Source of the DNA: Synechococcales cyanobacterium bin59.metabat.ball.084
GTDB lineage: Bacteria > Cyanobacteriota > Cyanobacteriia > Cyanobacteriales > Chamaesiphonaceae
Length of the DNA stretch: 64,000 bases
Direction: 5' to 3'
Assembly (NCBI GenBank): GCA_013297675.1
Contig: JAAFHZ010000006.1
Coordinates: 1-64,000 of the forward strand
Translations under genes and position numbers: made by a program
Shown: piece after piece, positions 7,079 through 16,909 of the stretch
Numbering within the stretch: position 1 is the first letter of the stretch
Layout of the letters: each line of letters opens with the position of its first letter
Notes under the pieces: model-generated
Database searches by the model: none
What the model saw: only the letters and a program-made list of their open reading frames with translations
What the model was told of the DNA's origin: nothing

Positions 7079-9301
7079 TCAGGAACTAAGCACTGTCGCC
7101 AAAACAGGAACCAGCTCCTTTTCAGCCACCCGATCGCCTACAGCCTCTACAGCAGGAAAAGGAACAGCTAATTTACATAAACTCACCGCACAGGCTTTTA
7201 ACTCAGGCTGCTTAGAATCGGGGCAGCAATGATTGTGAGTCATCGCATTAGCTTCTGCTCGATCGGCCCATAGTTCACCCCAATGCATAGGCACAAACAC
7301 TGTACCGGGGGCAATATATTCGGTGATGAGAGCTGGAAACTGAGCTTTGCCTCGCGCCGATCGAACTTCTACCATGTCATCGTTTTGAATAGAGAGCGAT
7401 CGGGCATCTTTGGGGTGAATCTCAATAAACGGGCGGGGATGCATTTGTTTGATCTTGGGAATCCGCCCGGTGCGGGTTTGAGTGTGCCAGTGACCATATA
7501 GGCGACCAGTGGTTAAAATCAGCGGATATTCCGGGTTTGCTGGTTCTGCTAAACCTCGGGCATGAAAGGCTGCAAACTGAGCTTTTTTGTTGGGAGTATG
7601 AAAACGATAATCGGTGTACAGGCGCTTACCTAAGCGCTTACTAGTATGCTCAGCAAAAGGCCATTGGGTGGGACCATTTTCAGATAATTCTCGATAACTT
7701 AACCCCGTCACATCACAGGGACGACCACGGGTGATTTGAGTAAATTCTCGATAGACCTCCGCACTGTTGCCAAAGTTAAATTGCTTAGTAAAACCCAGTC
7801 TTCGCCCCACTTCGGCAAAAATTGCCCAGTCAGCTCTCGCTTCGCCCGGAGCCAATCTAAAAGCTGGACAAATGGTAACTACGCGCTCTGAGTTAGTCAT
7901 GACCCCAGTTTTTTCGCTCCACTGTGCCGCTGGTAACAGGACATGGGCATACTTGGCAGTCTCGGTAGGATAGTAGGCATCTTGGTACACTGTAAACGGT
8001 GATTTGCTCAAAGCGGCCTTAGTCCGCTCCAAATCTGGCAAACTGACAGCAGGATTGGTTGCCGCCACCCAAAACACCCCAATTTCACCCCGCTCTAGAC
8101 CAGTAATCATTTCGCCCACTGTGCGGCCAGGGGTATCACAGATTTTGCCCGCAGGCATTCCCCAAAACTCTTCGATTTCTGCTCGATGCTGGGGATTTTT
8201 TACCACTCGGTAGCCGGGAAGAATGTGAGACAACCCACCAGCTTCGCGGCCACCCATGGCATTAGGCTGACCAGTCAAGGAGAAAGGCCCTGCTCCTGGT
8301 TTACCCAACTGCTTAGTCATAAGGTGCAAATTAATGATATGACGCACCTTAGCAGTCCCCTCGCTGGACTGATTTACACCCATCGACCACAGAGAAAGTA
8401 CTTTCTTAGAATCTGCCCACCAGTGAGCGGCAGTTTCTAGATCTTCTGGGGCAATGCCACAGGTGACAGCCACTCTTTGGGGGGTGTAATGACTAGCTAC
8501 CTCAGTGAAAGCCTCGAAGTTATCGGTATGTTGGTCGATAAACTGCCGATCAAACTTATCCCATTTAATTAACAAATGAGCAATGCCGTTTAACAAATCA
8601 ATATCTGTCCCAGGCTTAATTGCCAAATGCAAATCAGCGACTTCAGCAGTCGCCGTGCGGCGGGGATCTACTACCACCATTTTCACTTTCTTCTCTTTTT
8701 TATGACGCTTGCGCAACCGGTTGAATAACACCGGATGACAATCAGCCGCATTGGCTCCAATGATAAAAGCAAAGTCCGTCTGATCCACATCTTCGTAACA
8801 GCAAGGAGGGCCATCGGCTCCAAAGCTTTGAATGTAGCCAGATACGGCTGAAGACATGCAGAGCCTAGAATTGGCATCAAAGTTATTAGTACTCAAACAG
8901 CCTTTCAGCAGCTTCTGAGCAATATAGTAGTCTTCGGTCTGAAACTGGCCAGAGCCATACATGCAAATGCCATCGCCACCAATCTCCATCATGGTTTTAC
9001 GGATTTCGGCGGCGATTTTGTCCAGAGCTACATCCCAACTTACTTGTTGAAAAGGCTGATCTAACCGATCGCGCATCATCGGATGTGTGAGCCTGCCTTC
9101 GTCTAAAGACTCTGCAATAGTTGCCCCTTTAACACAAACCATTCCTTCGCTAGAAGGATGAGTTTTGTCTCCCATCACCCGCCAAATAGGGCGACCCTGG
9201 CTATCACGATTCACCGGTTTTCCGGGGCGGGCAGGAGGAGAAACCTCTAGGCCACAGCCCACGCCGCAGTAAGGACAAAGGGTTTTGGTGGAATCACTCA
9301 T
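7079..9301 (-). CDS. narB: Ferredoxin-dependent assimilatory nitrate reductase
   Basis: A 740-residue molybdopterin oxidoreductase that reduces nitrate to nitrite with electrons from ferredoxin. The N-terminal 4Fe-4S site is visible: Cys9, Cys12, Cys16 (CPYCGVGC) and Cys56 (GMVCVKG). The central domains bind the bis-MGD molybdenum cofactor, and the C-terminal part ([17 protein letters not shown]) forms the dinucleotide-binding domain. It has no twin-arginine signal, as expected for the cytoplasmic cyanobacterial enzyme. It lies 116 bases downstream of nrtP, same strand, and is probably co-transcribed from the NtcA-type promoter above nrtP. nirA is not in the window. Confidence 0.97.
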   Translation of the reverse strand: MSDSTKTLCPYCGVGCGLEVSPPARPGKPVNRDSQGRPIWRVMGDKTHPSSEGMVCVKGATIAESLDEGRLTHPMMRDRLDQPFQQVSWDVALDKIAAEIRKTMMEIGGDGICMYGSGQFQTEDYYIAQKLLKGCLSTNNFDANSRLCMSSAVSGYIQSFGADGPPCCYEDVDQTDFAFIIGANAADCHPVLFNRLRKRHKKEKKVKMVVVDPRRTATAEVADLHLAIKPGTDIDLLNGIAHLLIKWDKFDRQFIDQHTDNFEAFTEVASHYTPQRVAVTCGIAPEDLETAAHWWADSKKVLSLWSMGVNQSSEGTAKVRHIINLHLMTKQLGKPGAGPFSLTGQPNAMGGREAGGLSHILPGYRVVKNPQHRAEIEEFWGMPAGKICDTPGRTVGEMITGLERGEIGVFWVAATNPAVSLPDLERTKAALSKSPFTVYQDAYYPTETAKYAHVLLPAAQWSEKTGVMTNSERVVTICPAFRLAPGEARADWAIFAEVGRRLGFTKQFNFGNSAEVYREFTQITRGRPCDVTGLSYRELSENGPTQWPFAEHTSKRLGKRLYTDYRFHTPNKKAQFAAFHARGLAEPANPEYPLILTTGRLYGHWHTQTRTGRIPKIKQMHPRPFIEIHPKDARSLSIQNDDMVEVRSARGKAQFPALITEYIAPGTVFVPMHWGELWADRAEANAMTHNHCCPDSKQPELKACAVSLCKLAVPFPAVEAVGDRVAEKELVPVLATVLSS

Positions 9302-9384
9302 GATGATGAACGAAAGTGCTGAAGGTCTTAGATTGGCTCAGGAGGTAAGTGGTATTCTGTATCATTTACTACTAGATACTGATT

Positions 9385-9404
9385 AAGCCCCATCATCGGG
9401 GCTT
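9385..9404 (-). terminator. Intercistronic hairpin between nrtP and narB
   Basis: A 7-bp stem AAGCCCC / GGGGCTT with a 6-base loop lies just after the nrtP stop and before narB. The sequence after it is not T-rich, so partial termination or mRNA stabilisation is more likely than full termination. Confidence 0.45.
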
Positions 9405-9417
9405 AGTTTAGCTGAAT

Positions 9418-10899
9418 TTAGATTTGAGCTGTGCCAGTTAAAGACTCTCCAGCAGTATCTGTACCAAAAGAGTTGCGTGGTTCTTTTAAGAAAAAAGCAC
9501 AACAAGAAGCACAAACTAATGAAATCAGACCCATGGTGATAAAGAGTGTCGAACTATTAGTCAGACTATATACAGTCAGATACAGCACACCACCAAAGTT
9601 GCCATAGGCTCCCACATTGCCTGCAATCTGACCAGTCATTTCGGGTCTGACTAGTGGCACGATGGCAAAAGTGCTGCCAGAGCCAGCCTGAGCACACAAA
9701 CCAGATATCATAATGACCAACATGGCTGCTGGTAAAGCCCAGCTAGGACGGATTAGGCTAGCCGTTAAATATCCAACCCCAATCCCAGCCGCCAAAATTG
9801 CCATTGTCCATTTTCGACTGCCAAATCTATCTGAAATAATTCCGCCGCTGGGACGAGAGAATAAATTCAACAGAGAATAGGCCGAAGCAATCATGGGCGC
9901 ATACATAGCGCTCAAGCCAAAGGTTTCTTTAAAAAAGAGCGGTAGCATTGATATAGCGGTTAATTCAGCACCAAAAGTGGTGGAATAGGCAAATTGCAAA
10001 AGAGCAACTTGCCGAAATTCGTAGCGATCGTTGGCACCAAAAGTCGTTTTGCCCAACACCACATCTTTATTGACCTGCCAAGCCTGATAGGTTTGATAGG
10101 CATATAAAGCGGCTACCAAAGCCCAAACAATGTACATCTGAGTGATATCTAAGAAAGCAGTTTTTGGCTGTGCCAATTGCCAAGCAATCACACCCAAAGA
10201 ACCAATTAAAAACAAGTTCATCAACAGTAATCCCCAAAAACCGATCGGTGAAGTTACCTGCATCGATCCATATTTTTTAGGCCGTTTGTATTCTTTCCCT
10301 GGTGGTGTATCAGTCACACTAGAATAATAAATAACCCCATAAACGGCAGCAACAATACCTGTAAAAATAATGGTTTCGCGCCAGTGTGACTGACCACCTG
10401 CAACCAAAACAATACCAGCGGCTACCAAGGGTAAACCAAAGTTGGCTGCAAAGGCACCAAAGTTGCCCCAACCACCGTAGATACCCTGTGCTAAACCAAT
10501 ATCTTTGGGTGGAAACCATTCAGCGACCATCCGAATGCCAACTACGAAGCCAGAACCAACAATACCCATTAACAACCGTCCCATTACGACTTGGTTAAAG
10601 TCATGGGCGGTAGCAGTGATCAAGCAAGGTACTAAAGCGAAAATTAACAGGGTTGAATAAGTAACCCGAGGGCCAAATCGATCGAGCAAAGCGCCAATTA
10701 CAATCCGAGCCGGAATGGTGACTGCTAAGTTGCAGGTGACAATGGTTTTTAACTGTGGGTCGGTTAAATTCAACTCTTTACCAATGACTGTCGCAAAAGG
10801 TGAAAAGTTAAACCAACAGACGAAGCTTAAGAAAAATGCGAACCACGTAAGGTGCAAAATTCGATAAGGATCACGAAAAGACCAGAGATTTTTCAACAT
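9418..10899 (-). CDS. nrtP: Nitrate/nitrite MFS transporter
   Basis: A 493-residue major-facilitator protein with about 12 membrane helices. ATG 10899 is chosen because MLKNLWSF...HLTWFAFFLSF is the usual NrtP/NarK start; the first in-frame ATG at 10917 would add six residues. The nitrate-signature region around GGWGNFGAFAANFG (helix 5) and the matching second-half motif GNVGAYGNFGGVLY (helix 11) are both present. It imports nitrate and nitrite across the plasma membrane in place of the NrtABCD ABC system. It heads the nrtP-narB unit controlled by NtcA. Confidence 0.96.
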   Translation of the reverse strand: MLKNLWSFRDPYRILHLTWFAFFLSFVCWFNFSPFATVIGKELNLTDPQLKTIVTCNLAVTIPARIVIGALLDRFGPRVTYSTLLIFALVPCLITATAHDFNQVVMGRLLMGIVGSGFVVGIRMVAEWFPPKDIGLAQGIYGGWGNFGAFAANFGLPLVAAGIVLVAGGQSHWRETIIFTGIVAAVYGVIYYSSVTDTPPGKEYKRPKKYGSMQVTSPIGFWGLLLMNLFLIGSLGVIAWQLAQPKTAFLDITQMYIVWALVAALYAYQTYQAWQVNKDVVLGKTTFGANDRYEFRQVALLQFAYSTTFGAELTAISMLPLFFKETFGLSAMYAPMIASAYSLLNLFSRPSGGIISDRFGSRKWTMAILAAGIGVGYLTASLIRPSWALPAAMLVIMISGLCAQAGSGSTFAIVPLVRPEMTGQIAGNVGAYGNFGGVLYLTVYSLTNSSTLFITMGLISLVCASCCAFFLKEPRNSFGTDTAGESLTGTAQI

Positions 10900-10961
10900 A
10901 GCAATCTTGCAAAACAACTAGTAGGAAGTTAAAACTAGAAAATATTCACTACCAAGAAAAC

Positions 10962-11003
10962 ACAGTAGGTCTATCTACTGCATCGATTCGTATCTAAAGC
11001 TAC
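10962..11003 (-). promoter_or_regulatory. NtcA-activated promoter of nrtP-narB
   Basis: On the minus strand the sequence reads GTA-N8-TAC (10990-11003), then exactly 22 bases, then TACTGT at 10962-10967. This is the canonical class II NtcA promoter layout (GTA-N8-TAC-N22-TAN3T). It sits about 63 bases upstream of the nrtP start. NtcA, with 2-oxoglutarate, activates such promoters under nitrogen limitation. Confidence 0.9.
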
Positions 11004-11043
11004 GATTTATTGCAATTAATGCTAAAAATGAAATTGCTTCATG

Positions 11044-11523
11044 CTAAAAAGTCATAGAAGAACGAAATTCTTGAATTTTGGTGATTTTAGCTAACCGACC
11101 GGCTATTGGGTGATGGGTTAGTTCAATTTGCCAATACTCAGCAGGTCGATCGGGCAAGCGCTCTGGCCATTCGATCGCCACAATCCCTGGCTCTACTTCC
11201 CAGCCCTCCCAATATTGCTCTAGATGCAAAGCTGCCACTTCGTCGGAGGTTAATCGATAGAGGTCTAGATGATAGAGCGGACAGCTACCGGCCAAATACT
11301 CATTAATCAAGGTAAAAGTTGGGCTGGTAATGGACTCAGTTACTCCTAATCCAGCCGCTAACCCCTGCACCAAAGAAGTCTTACCGCTGCCCAAATCACC
11401 GACCAGCAGTAGCACTGTCCCCGCAGTTAATTTATTGCTTAAGTCGCAGCCAAACTGATGGGTGGCAGCCACATCTGCCAAAAAAACTTCAGGGTTGTTT
11501 AGCCAATCATCAATATTGTTCAC
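11044..11523 (-). CDS. tsaE: tRNA threonylcarbamoyladenosine biosynthesis ATPase TsaE
   Basis: A 159-residue P-loop protein with the Walker A motif GDLGSGKTS near residue 43 and the family signature [10 protein letters not shown]. TsaE works with TsaB, TsaD and TsaC in forming t6A37 on ANN-decoding tRNAs. The HLDLYRL and IEWPERLPD blocks are also typical. The start is GTG at 11523. It follows the YvcK/CofD-family gene on the same strand by about 50 bases, so the two may be co-transcribed. Confidence 0.95.
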   Translation of the reverse strand: MNNIDDWLNNPEVFLADVAATHQFGCDLSNKLTAGTVLLLVGDLGSGKTSLVQGLAAGLGVTESITSPTFTLINEYLAGSCPLYHLDLYRLTSDEVAALHLEQYWEGWEVEPGIVAIEWPERLPDRPAEYWQIELTHHPIAGRLAKITKIQEFRSSMTF

Positions 11524-11574
11524 GCGCCTTGATACCTAAATAGTGGTCAGTTCTCACCCCACCAAAACCTGATC

Positions 11575-12987
11575 TTAAGCCGATCGACGAACATCTTTCG
11601 CATCTTTGGCTTCAGCTTTGTTTTGACGATACCAAAGCATCAAAGCCCGAGCTAATTTGCGCGAATTATGACGCAAATAGCCCTGCTCATCTTCTTCCAT
11701 CACATTTACGGGCACAATCTGCCGTCGGAGGCGTTGGATGGCTTCGGCATCGATTTCTACATAGGTGGCATGTTCTTGGCGGTAGCGTTCAGTCGATCGA
11801 GGAGATGGATGATTTTTTTCTACCAGCACCGCATCAAAGAGTCTCTTGCTACAGGCGTGATCGATCGCCTTAATATGATCGCTAACATGATAGCCAGTGG
11901 TTTCTCCGGGCTGGGTCATGATGTTGCAGATGTACACGCAAGGAACCTTACTGCGGTCGATCGCCCTGGCAATTTCGGGTACCAGCAAGTTTGGAATCAC
12001 GCTGGTATACAAGCTGCCCGGACCAATAATAATAAAATCGGCCTCTTCGATCGCTTTAATTACCGCCGGTAAAGCTGGCGGATTTTCTGGGATACAGCCA
12101 ATTTTCACAATTTGGCCATCGGCTTCGGTAATCCGCGATTCACCGCGAATAGTGCGCCCATCGGCCATTTCTGCCCACAGGTCTACGTGGCAAAGGGTGG
12201 CGGGCAATACTCGCCCCTGAATCGCCAAAACTTTGGAGCTAGCAGCAATACCTTGCTCTAGGTCTCCGGTAATGTCTGACATAGCGGTTAAAAACAAATT
12301 GCCAAAGCTATGGCCTTCTAAGCCCTCACCTGCCGAAAACCGATATTGAAACAGCTCTGTCAACAGCTTTTCTTCGTCGGCTAAGGCCGCAATACAGTTG
12401 CGAATATCTCCGGGAGGCAATACGCCAAAATCTCGGCGCAGCTTGCCTGATGAACCACCATCATCGGCCACTGTCACCACGGCGGTAATATTGGCGCTGT
12501 AGGTCTTCAAACCACGCAACAGCGTAGATAGACCAGTTCCACCGCCGATCGCCACAATCTTTGGCCCTCTGCTGCGCCGACGTTTGCTGATCAACATTTC
12601 TAGTAGAGTTTTATCGCCTTGGGGGCTGAGTGCGCCACTTACCGCTTTCAGCGATCGCATTTGTCCCCAAAACAACAAGAAAAAGCCCGAAGCTAAAACG
12701 ATCGGACCAGATACACGATTGGGTACTACTTGGGCAACGTTCTTCAGACCATTATCGGCAAATTCTACTAATGATCGCACGGGCATTAATCTCACCCAAA
12801 TCGCCAAACCCAGAGCAATCAACACCACTCCGGCTAGCGTCACCATAAACCAACGTTTAACAAATAGGCCGGGAGCTAGCCACTGCACTGATTTTTTGAC
12901 AATTCCGGTCTGATGAGCATGTCGTTCATCGCCATTGGACTGGTGCTTTTGCAGTCGGTTTAAAGCATTTTGGACTATATTAACCAT
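11575..12987 (-). CDS. YvcK/CofD-like family protein (gluconeogenesis factor type)
   Basis: A 470-residue protein with two N-terminal membrane helices (about 45-65 and 93-110) followed by a CofD-like Rossmann domain. The domain starts with IVAIGGGTGLSTLLRGLK near residue 144 and contains ADDGGSSGKLR and PPGDIRNCIAAL. In Bacillus, YvcK binds UDP-GlcNAc and affects cell wall and gluconeogenic growth. The membrane-anchored N-terminus is common in cyanobacterial members. It is unlikely to be the F420 enzyme CofD because no other F420 gene is visible. Confidence 0.88.
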   Translation of the reverse strand: MVNIVQNALNRLQKHQSNGDERHAHQTGIVKKSVQWLAPGLFVKRWFMVTLAGVVLIALGLAIWVRLMPVRSLVEFADNGLKNVAQVVPNRVSGPIVLASGFFLLFWGQMRSLKAVSGALSPQGDKTLLEMLISKRRRSRGPKIVAIGGGTGLSTLLRGLKTYSANITAVVTVADDGGSSGKLRRDFGVLPPGDIRNCIAALADEEKLLTELFQYRFSAGEGLEGHSFGNLFLTAMSDITGDLEQGIAASSKVLAIQGRVLPATLCHVDLWAEMADGRTIRGESRITEADGQIVKIGCIPENPPALPAVIKAIEEADFIIIGPGSLYTSVIPNLLVPEIARAIDRSKVPCVYICNIMTQPGETTGYHVSDHIKAIDHACSKRLFDAVLVEKNHPSPRSTERYRQEHATYVEIDAEAIQRLRRQIVPVNVMEEDEQGYLRHNSRKLARALMLWYRQNKAEAKDAKDVRRSA

Positions 12988-13220
12988 AGTGTGTAGCCGG
13001 GGAAGTTACGGGAAGCGAAGAAACTAAAGTACGCAAACGGCGGTGAGGAATAGAGACGAAGCTAGTAACCAAGAAAACACACTACGAAAACACTGGACAG
13101 GAAAACGCTGTTAGTTGAAACACGGACAGAATATTCCCAATAATACTGACCCAATGTTAATACGATGTTAAGCATAAGTACCATTTATTAATATATCGTT
13201 AACCGGTAAATAATCTTCCT

Positions 13221-13706
13221 GTGAGAAAAAAAAGAATTTTAGGGTTAGATCCAGGCTTGGCGACGATCGGCTTTGGAGCGATCGATACCAATGAGCCGCA
13301 CAGCAAGGTGCCATTGACGCTGCTAGATTTTGGCATTATCCAAACCAAGGCTGGGGTGGAAATTGGCCAACGCCTCAAGACTATTCATGAAGACTTAACG
13401 AGCGTGGTGCAAGAGTATCAGCCAGAGTTGGTGGCGATCGAAAAGTTTTTTTTCTATCGCATGGCCAATACTATTCTGGTAGCTCAAGCGCGGGGGGTAA
13501 TCTTGCTAGTGTTAGCAGAAAATAATCTCCCCTATGTGGAGTTTACCCCGGCGCAAATAAAACAATCGATCGCTGGTTACGGAAATGCCACCAAGGAGGA
13601 TGTACAATCGGCGGTTGCCCGAGAGTTGGCTTTGGATTATATTCCGCGACCCGATGATGCGGCAGATGCGCTGGCGATCGCTCTTACGGGCTGGATGCAT
13701 CTTTGA
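13221..13706 (+). CDS. ruvC: Holliday-junction resolvase RuvC
   Basis: A 161-residue protein starting at GTG 13221. Catalytic acidic residues are seen in order: Asp10 in [14 protein letters not shown], Glu in LVAIEKFFF, and the C-terminal [11 protein letters not shown] block with paired aspartates. RuvC cuts four-way junctions at symmetrical sites after RuvAB branch migration. The length is near the family norm. It is divergent from the YvcK-family gene. Confidence 0.96.
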   Translation: MRKKRILGLDPGLATIGFGAIDTNEPHSKVPLTLLDFGIIQTKAGVEIGQRLKTIHEDLTSVVQEYQPELVAIEKFFFYRMANTILVAQARGVILLVLAENNLPYVEFTPAQIKQSIAGYGNATKEDVQSAVARELALDYIPRPDDAADALAIALTGWMHL

Positions 13707-14231
13707 TAGACGAAGTTCCCCAAAGTTAAATGGTGCAACAACTCCAAATTCTGAAAAACCCGGATGTGGGGGGTGATCTTGCCGCGTTGTCTTTATTGAT
13801 TCAGATCAAGTCGTGTTAACTCCCGCGACTGCGCAACAACACTGTTGAATGGTTTTGAATTTGGAATTGCTGAACCCGCGCACAACCGATCGGCATGGAA
13901 TCTTAAAACTCATCTCAGGTGCACTGATATTGAGAATGTCTTTTCCAGAGGGGTTTTCAAGAAGTTAGTATCCTTGGTTTTTCGTCTGGTCGATCATCAG
14001 CAGTGATATGTTTCCGGTCATTCATCCTTGTCGTGGAGGTAAATCAAAAATTCAGATTGATTGGGATTGTTTTGTTGGGATGGCAGAGAATCTGGCGTGC
14101 TGAGCAAAAAATATTTCGTTCAAGATTAAAGAAAATTTATCTATGAGGAAATTCGAGAAATTTATTTATTAAGGGTACACTTTTATAAGTATGGTATAGA
14201 AATCAGAAAATCATCCAGCTTCCATAATTTT
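13707..14231. other. 525-base gap after ruvC, mostly without genes
   Basis: No convincing gene was seen. The first 150 bases hold one copy of a dispersed repeat with interleaved inverted repeats (13773-13850). The remainder shows no terminator or RNA gene that could be recognised; the last 120 bases are AT-rich and probably contain the promoter of the following orphan gene. Confidence 0.5.
13773..13850. repeat. Dispersed structured repeat, copy 1
   Basis: This segment aligns over about 85 bases with 53781-53869, sharing GCCGCGTTGTCTTTATTGAT and the ACTGCGC core. Both copies keep two potential stems in the order A-B-A'-B'. In this copy the B stem is ATTCAG / TTGAAT, with base changes compensated relative to copy 2. 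The nature of the element is unknown. Confidence 0.55.
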
Positions 14232-14969
14232 ATGAACCACAATAATTCCGCTCATAGACTATGTGCTATTCTCGAAAAAGCTGTGGCTATAGAGAATCCA
14301 GAACAAGATACCACTGCTGTAATTGGCAGAGCAATGGGTATTGAGGATATTAGTGACAGATGCTTCATGACAAATTTTTTTGCACTGATTGCGGAAGTAG
14401 AGCAATCAGTTTTGCTCCTAAAAAATGTCCCCAAGAAAACCGAGTACATAAAAAATATTCGACACTTTCAAACTATGTTATTTTCTCATAATCTTCGTAC
14501 TGACCATTGGTCAAGTATTAAAAATTTAATTACAAATGGAAATCTAATTTTAATTCTTGATGCTTGTGCAAATTTTATAGCCTTAGAATTCAAACAAGCT
14601 AATCTTAGCGAACAAGAGCTTGCTGATTACTTATCAAAATGTGAAGATCTTTTATCAGAAATAGCAACGTCTGAATTAGCAGATGATCTAAAGACTTTTT
14701 TAATTGTACGCCTTGAAGAGGTATGCAGCGCAATTCGTAACTACTCAATTGGTGGATCAGAACGCTTGCAAAAAGTAGTGGAAGCAAACATTGGTGGCAT
14801 GATTCTGAAAAGTGCAGGAATTAGCGCAGAAGACCGTGAAAAACCTATTCTAAAAAAATTATTCAATGTATTTTTAACTTTTGGTTCACTCCTTGGCATA
14901 TACACAGATTCACAATCATTATTACAGTCTGGAGCGTTGACACAACTATTTCTGCCACCCAGCAAATAG
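14232..14969 (+). CDS. Hypothetical protein, 245 aa
   Basis: An unrecognised, largely alpha-helical protein of 245 residues. No catalytic motif was seen. A hydrophobic segment near residues 95-110 (LILILDACANFIAL) and another near 220-235 are amphipathic rather than clear membrane helices. The coding DNA is AT-richer than the flanking core genes, and the gene lies in a repeat-rich gap, so it is probably accessory. No partner gene suggests a role. Confidence 0.6.
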   Translation: MNHNNSAHRLCAILEKAVAIENPEQDTTAVIGRAMGIEDISDRCFMTNFFALIAEVEQSVLLLKNVPKKTEYIKNIRHFQTMLFSHNLRTDHWSSIKNLITNGNLILILDACANFIALEFKQANLSEQELADYLSKCEDLLSEIATSELADDLKTFLIVRLEEVCSAIRNYSIGGSERLQKVVEANIGGMILKSAGISAEDREKPILKKLFNVFLTFGSLLGIYTDSQSLLQSGALTQLFLPPSK

Positions 14970-15007
14970 ATCTTGATTTCACACTGACAAAGGTTATTTT
15001 AGGCTTT

Positions 15008-15169
15008 CTACTGAGACTGAATTTTACTAATTTGTTCGATCGATAAATCTGTGGCTAGAGCAGTATCTTCCAGGGAAAATCCTTTGCTCAACATTGACAT
15101 AACAATCTTTTGGAGTTCTTCTCTGCCTTTTCTGATGCCAATTCTTTCACCGGTAGTAATAAAAGTCAT
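15008..15169 (-). pseudogene. Duplicated C-terminal tail of the Rpn/PD-(D/E)XK transposase-like gene
   Basis: A 53-residue frame starting MTFITTGERIG and ending IQSQ repeats the last 50 residues of the neighbouring gene (MTFITTGERIGFKRA ... INAIQSQ). Only the tail is present, about 35 bases downstream of the parent gene's stop. It is a decayed tandem copy or recombination scar rather than a functional gene. Confidence 0.7.
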
Positions 15170-15203
15170 ATTTTATTCCTGATCATAATTTTATGAAAGA
15201 TGT

Positions 15204-16100
15204 TTACTCTTTCTGTTGAGATTGAATTGCATTAATGTCCTTAATCGACAATTCTGTAATTGAGGCAATCTCTTCCAAAGACATTCCTCTTTGCAGCAAC
15301 TTTAGTGCCATTTCTTTTTGGGCACGCTTAAAACCGATTCTTTCACCGGTAGTAATAAAAGTCATATTTTTCTCCTGCTCAAAAGCTTTTAATTTATTCC
15401 AAAAAGTGTCGTCCAACTTATCTGGCAAAACCATGATCCAATCAACGAATCTGTAAAGATCCCTGACCTGCTCACCATTGTAACCCTTCTCATATAATCC
15501 TCGCACAAGCAAAAACTTCCAATTTTTCCGCTCCTTGGCCTGCCTCTTTAGCTCCTCAGCCTTCAAATGCGCCATAACGACCACGGCAAAAGGGTTCTGG
15601 CTAGACTCCAACCAATCCCACTGCCGCTCATAATCTATCAGCTTCACAGACGTGAAACGAAAATCCAAACCCGAGCTAGGTGAAGTCAAACGCCACTCAT
15701 TAGGCTGCCAATCCTTATTAGAATCACAGAGAATCGCCAAACTAGCAGGAAGCTGCTTAAACCGGCTGTAGATGCGGATGGCATAAATCAACATCCTCTC
15801 CTCGAAATTCTGATCCTTGCTAGCTTGAATCTCAATGTGCAACAAGAGAATTTTGGATTCTCCCCCCTTAAATCTCACCTCCACCAACTGATCAGCATAC
15901 CGCTTACCGATCTTGTCATCTGGGTTGAGCTGCTCCAGCTCCTTGTCCAAGAAAACCGGCGGATATTGCCAATCAATTAATTCACCGATCTCAGGAAAGA
16001 AAAACTCAATTCTCTTTCAGAGACGCTCCGCGAACGCATCAGGCAAGTAACCTCGCAAAATCTGCTTCCAGGGCGAATCTGCATCTCTACGCTTGGCCAC
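15204..16100 (-). pseudogene. Rpn-family/PD-(D/E)XK transposase-like gene interrupted by a 27-bp repeat
   Basis: Read through from GTG 16100, the frame encodes a 298-residue protein of the cyanobacterial Rpn-like PD-(D/E)XK family: SPWKQILRGYLPDA, then IEFFFPEIGELIDWQYPP, LLLHIEIQAS (nuclease core E-x-Q) and a C-terminal MSLEEIASITELS helix. A 27-bp dispersed repeat at 16011-16037 is inserted in frame and brings TGA at 16017-16019. The remainder (open from about 15950, where only TTG is available as a start) lacks the first 40 or so residues. The product is probably lost unless the stop is read through. Confidence 0.8.
16011..16037 (-). repeat. 27-bp small dispersed repeat inside a coding frame
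   Basis: On the minus strand the unit begins GCGTTCGCGGAGCG and ends with the small hairpin TCTCT-GAA-AGAGA. It is closely related to the unit at 46173-46199 and to 20621-20638. Such units resemble the small dispersed repeats known from cyanobacterial genomes. Confidence 0.75.
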
Positions 16101-16251
16101 AGTACTTCCCCAAGTGCTTCTCTAGAAAAACAAACGTTCTATTTTTACTCCAAATCAATACCGATCGACCTAGTTAACATTTCGTAAGCTGCACAGCCAC
16201 CTTAATTGGGTAAGATCTGGAGAGAATTTTAATATCCAGGAATTTTTAAAG

Positions 16252-16362
16252 ATGGTTGCTTCTTTTCTTCCTCAGATCCTAGTTCCTCTAGTAGGTCTGG
16301 TATTTCCGGCTTTGGCGATGGCTTTCTTGTTTTTGTACATTGAAAGCGATGCTGCGGCTTAA
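16252..16362 (+). CDS. psaI: Photosystem I subunit VIII (PsaI)
   Basis: A 36-residue single-helix membrane protein: [18 protein letters not shown] followed by a second half ending LFLYIESD. The SFLP-I-VP-VG-FPA pattern and the terminal FLYIE-D are PsaI signatures. PsaI organises the PsaL region and trimer contact of photosystem I. It stands alone, not fused to or beside psaL, and ends before a strong terminator shared with psbJ. Confidence 0.9.
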   Translation: MVASFLPQILVPLVGLVFPALAMAFLFLYIESDAAA

Positions 16363-16392
16363 CTGATACAGGTTAATCAAATTTGAATCATG

Positions 16393-16420
16393 AAAAAAGC
16401 TGGGATAACCCAGCTTTTTT
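16393..16420. terminator. Strong bidirectional intrinsic terminator between psaI and psbJ
   Basis: AAAAAAGCTGGG / CCCAGCTTTTTT with loop ATAA: a GC-rich stem flanked by A and T runs, so it can terminate psaI (plus) and psbEFLJ (minus). Confidence 0.92.
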
Positions 16421-16446
16421 CATTCAATATGCTTAATTAATTCGAC

Positions 16447-16566
16447 TTACATCGAAGAACCTAAGCCAGCATAAGCGCCGTAGAAGAACAGGCTAACTAC
16501 ACCGATTACGCCGAAGCCAGCGATGGTTCCAACCAACCATAGGGGGATTCTTCCTGGTTCAGACAT
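16447..16566 (-). CDS. psbJ: Photosystem II protein J
   Basis: A 39-residue single-helix protein starting [18 protein letters not shown] and ending [10 protein letters not shown]. PsbJ lies next to cytochrome b559 in photosystem II and affects electron flow at the acceptor side. It is the last gene of the psbE-psbF-psbL-psbJ operon, whose order is universal in cyanobacteria and plastids. Confidence 0.96.
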   Translation of the reverse strand: MSEPGRIPLWLVGTIAGFGVIGVVSLFFYGAYAGLGSSM

Positions 16567-16630
16567 GATCAATACCTCTTAACGGACAATTTTTATATGA
16601 TTTTGGCTACTTTCTACTAGAAGATTAATT

Positions 16631-16750
16631 CTAGTTAAAGAAATAGCTGGTAAATAGAATACCCAAAGTGAAAACTAGCAGAAGACCAAGGAACAGAGAA
16701 GATCTGTTTAGCTCCACTGGCTGACTATTGGGGTTAGGATTTCTTTCCAT
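16631..16750 (-). CDS. psbL: Photosystem II protein L
   Basis: A 39-residue single-helix protein: [20 protein letters not shown], then a hydrophobic helix ending TSYFFN. PsbL is required for plastoquinone function and dimer stability at the PSII monomer interface. Third gene of psbEFLJ. Confidence 0.97.
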   Translation of the reverse strand: MERNPNPNSQPVELNRSSLFLGLLLVFTLGILFTSYFFN

Positions 16751-16759
16751 GATTAATAC

Positions 16760-16891
16760 CTATCTTTGGATGAACTGCATTGCTGCAATTGCACCGATAA
16801 AAAATACAGTTGGTACGCCCAAAGAATGTACTGCTAACCATCTAACAGTAAAAATGGGGTAGGTAATAGGCTGATTGCCAGTGGTGGCCAT
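16760..16891 (-). CDS. psbF: Cytochrome b559 beta subunit
   Basis: A 43-residue protein with [20 protein letters not shown], including the heme-ligating histidine (RWLAVH) that pairs with that of PsbE. The C-terminus [10 protein letters not shown] is typical. It lies only 18 bases after psbE, and psbL follows nine bases after it, consistent with one transcript. Confidence 0.97.
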   Translation of the reverse strand: MATTGNQPITYPIFTVRWLAVHSLGVPTVFFIGAIAAMQFIQR

Positions 16892-16909
16892 ATATTCTCC
16901 TGATAATAT

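Noticed and set aside
11575-12987. CofD (coenzyme F420 transferase) function
   Set aside because: No F420 genes are visible and the membrane-anchored architecture fits YvcK-like proteins better.
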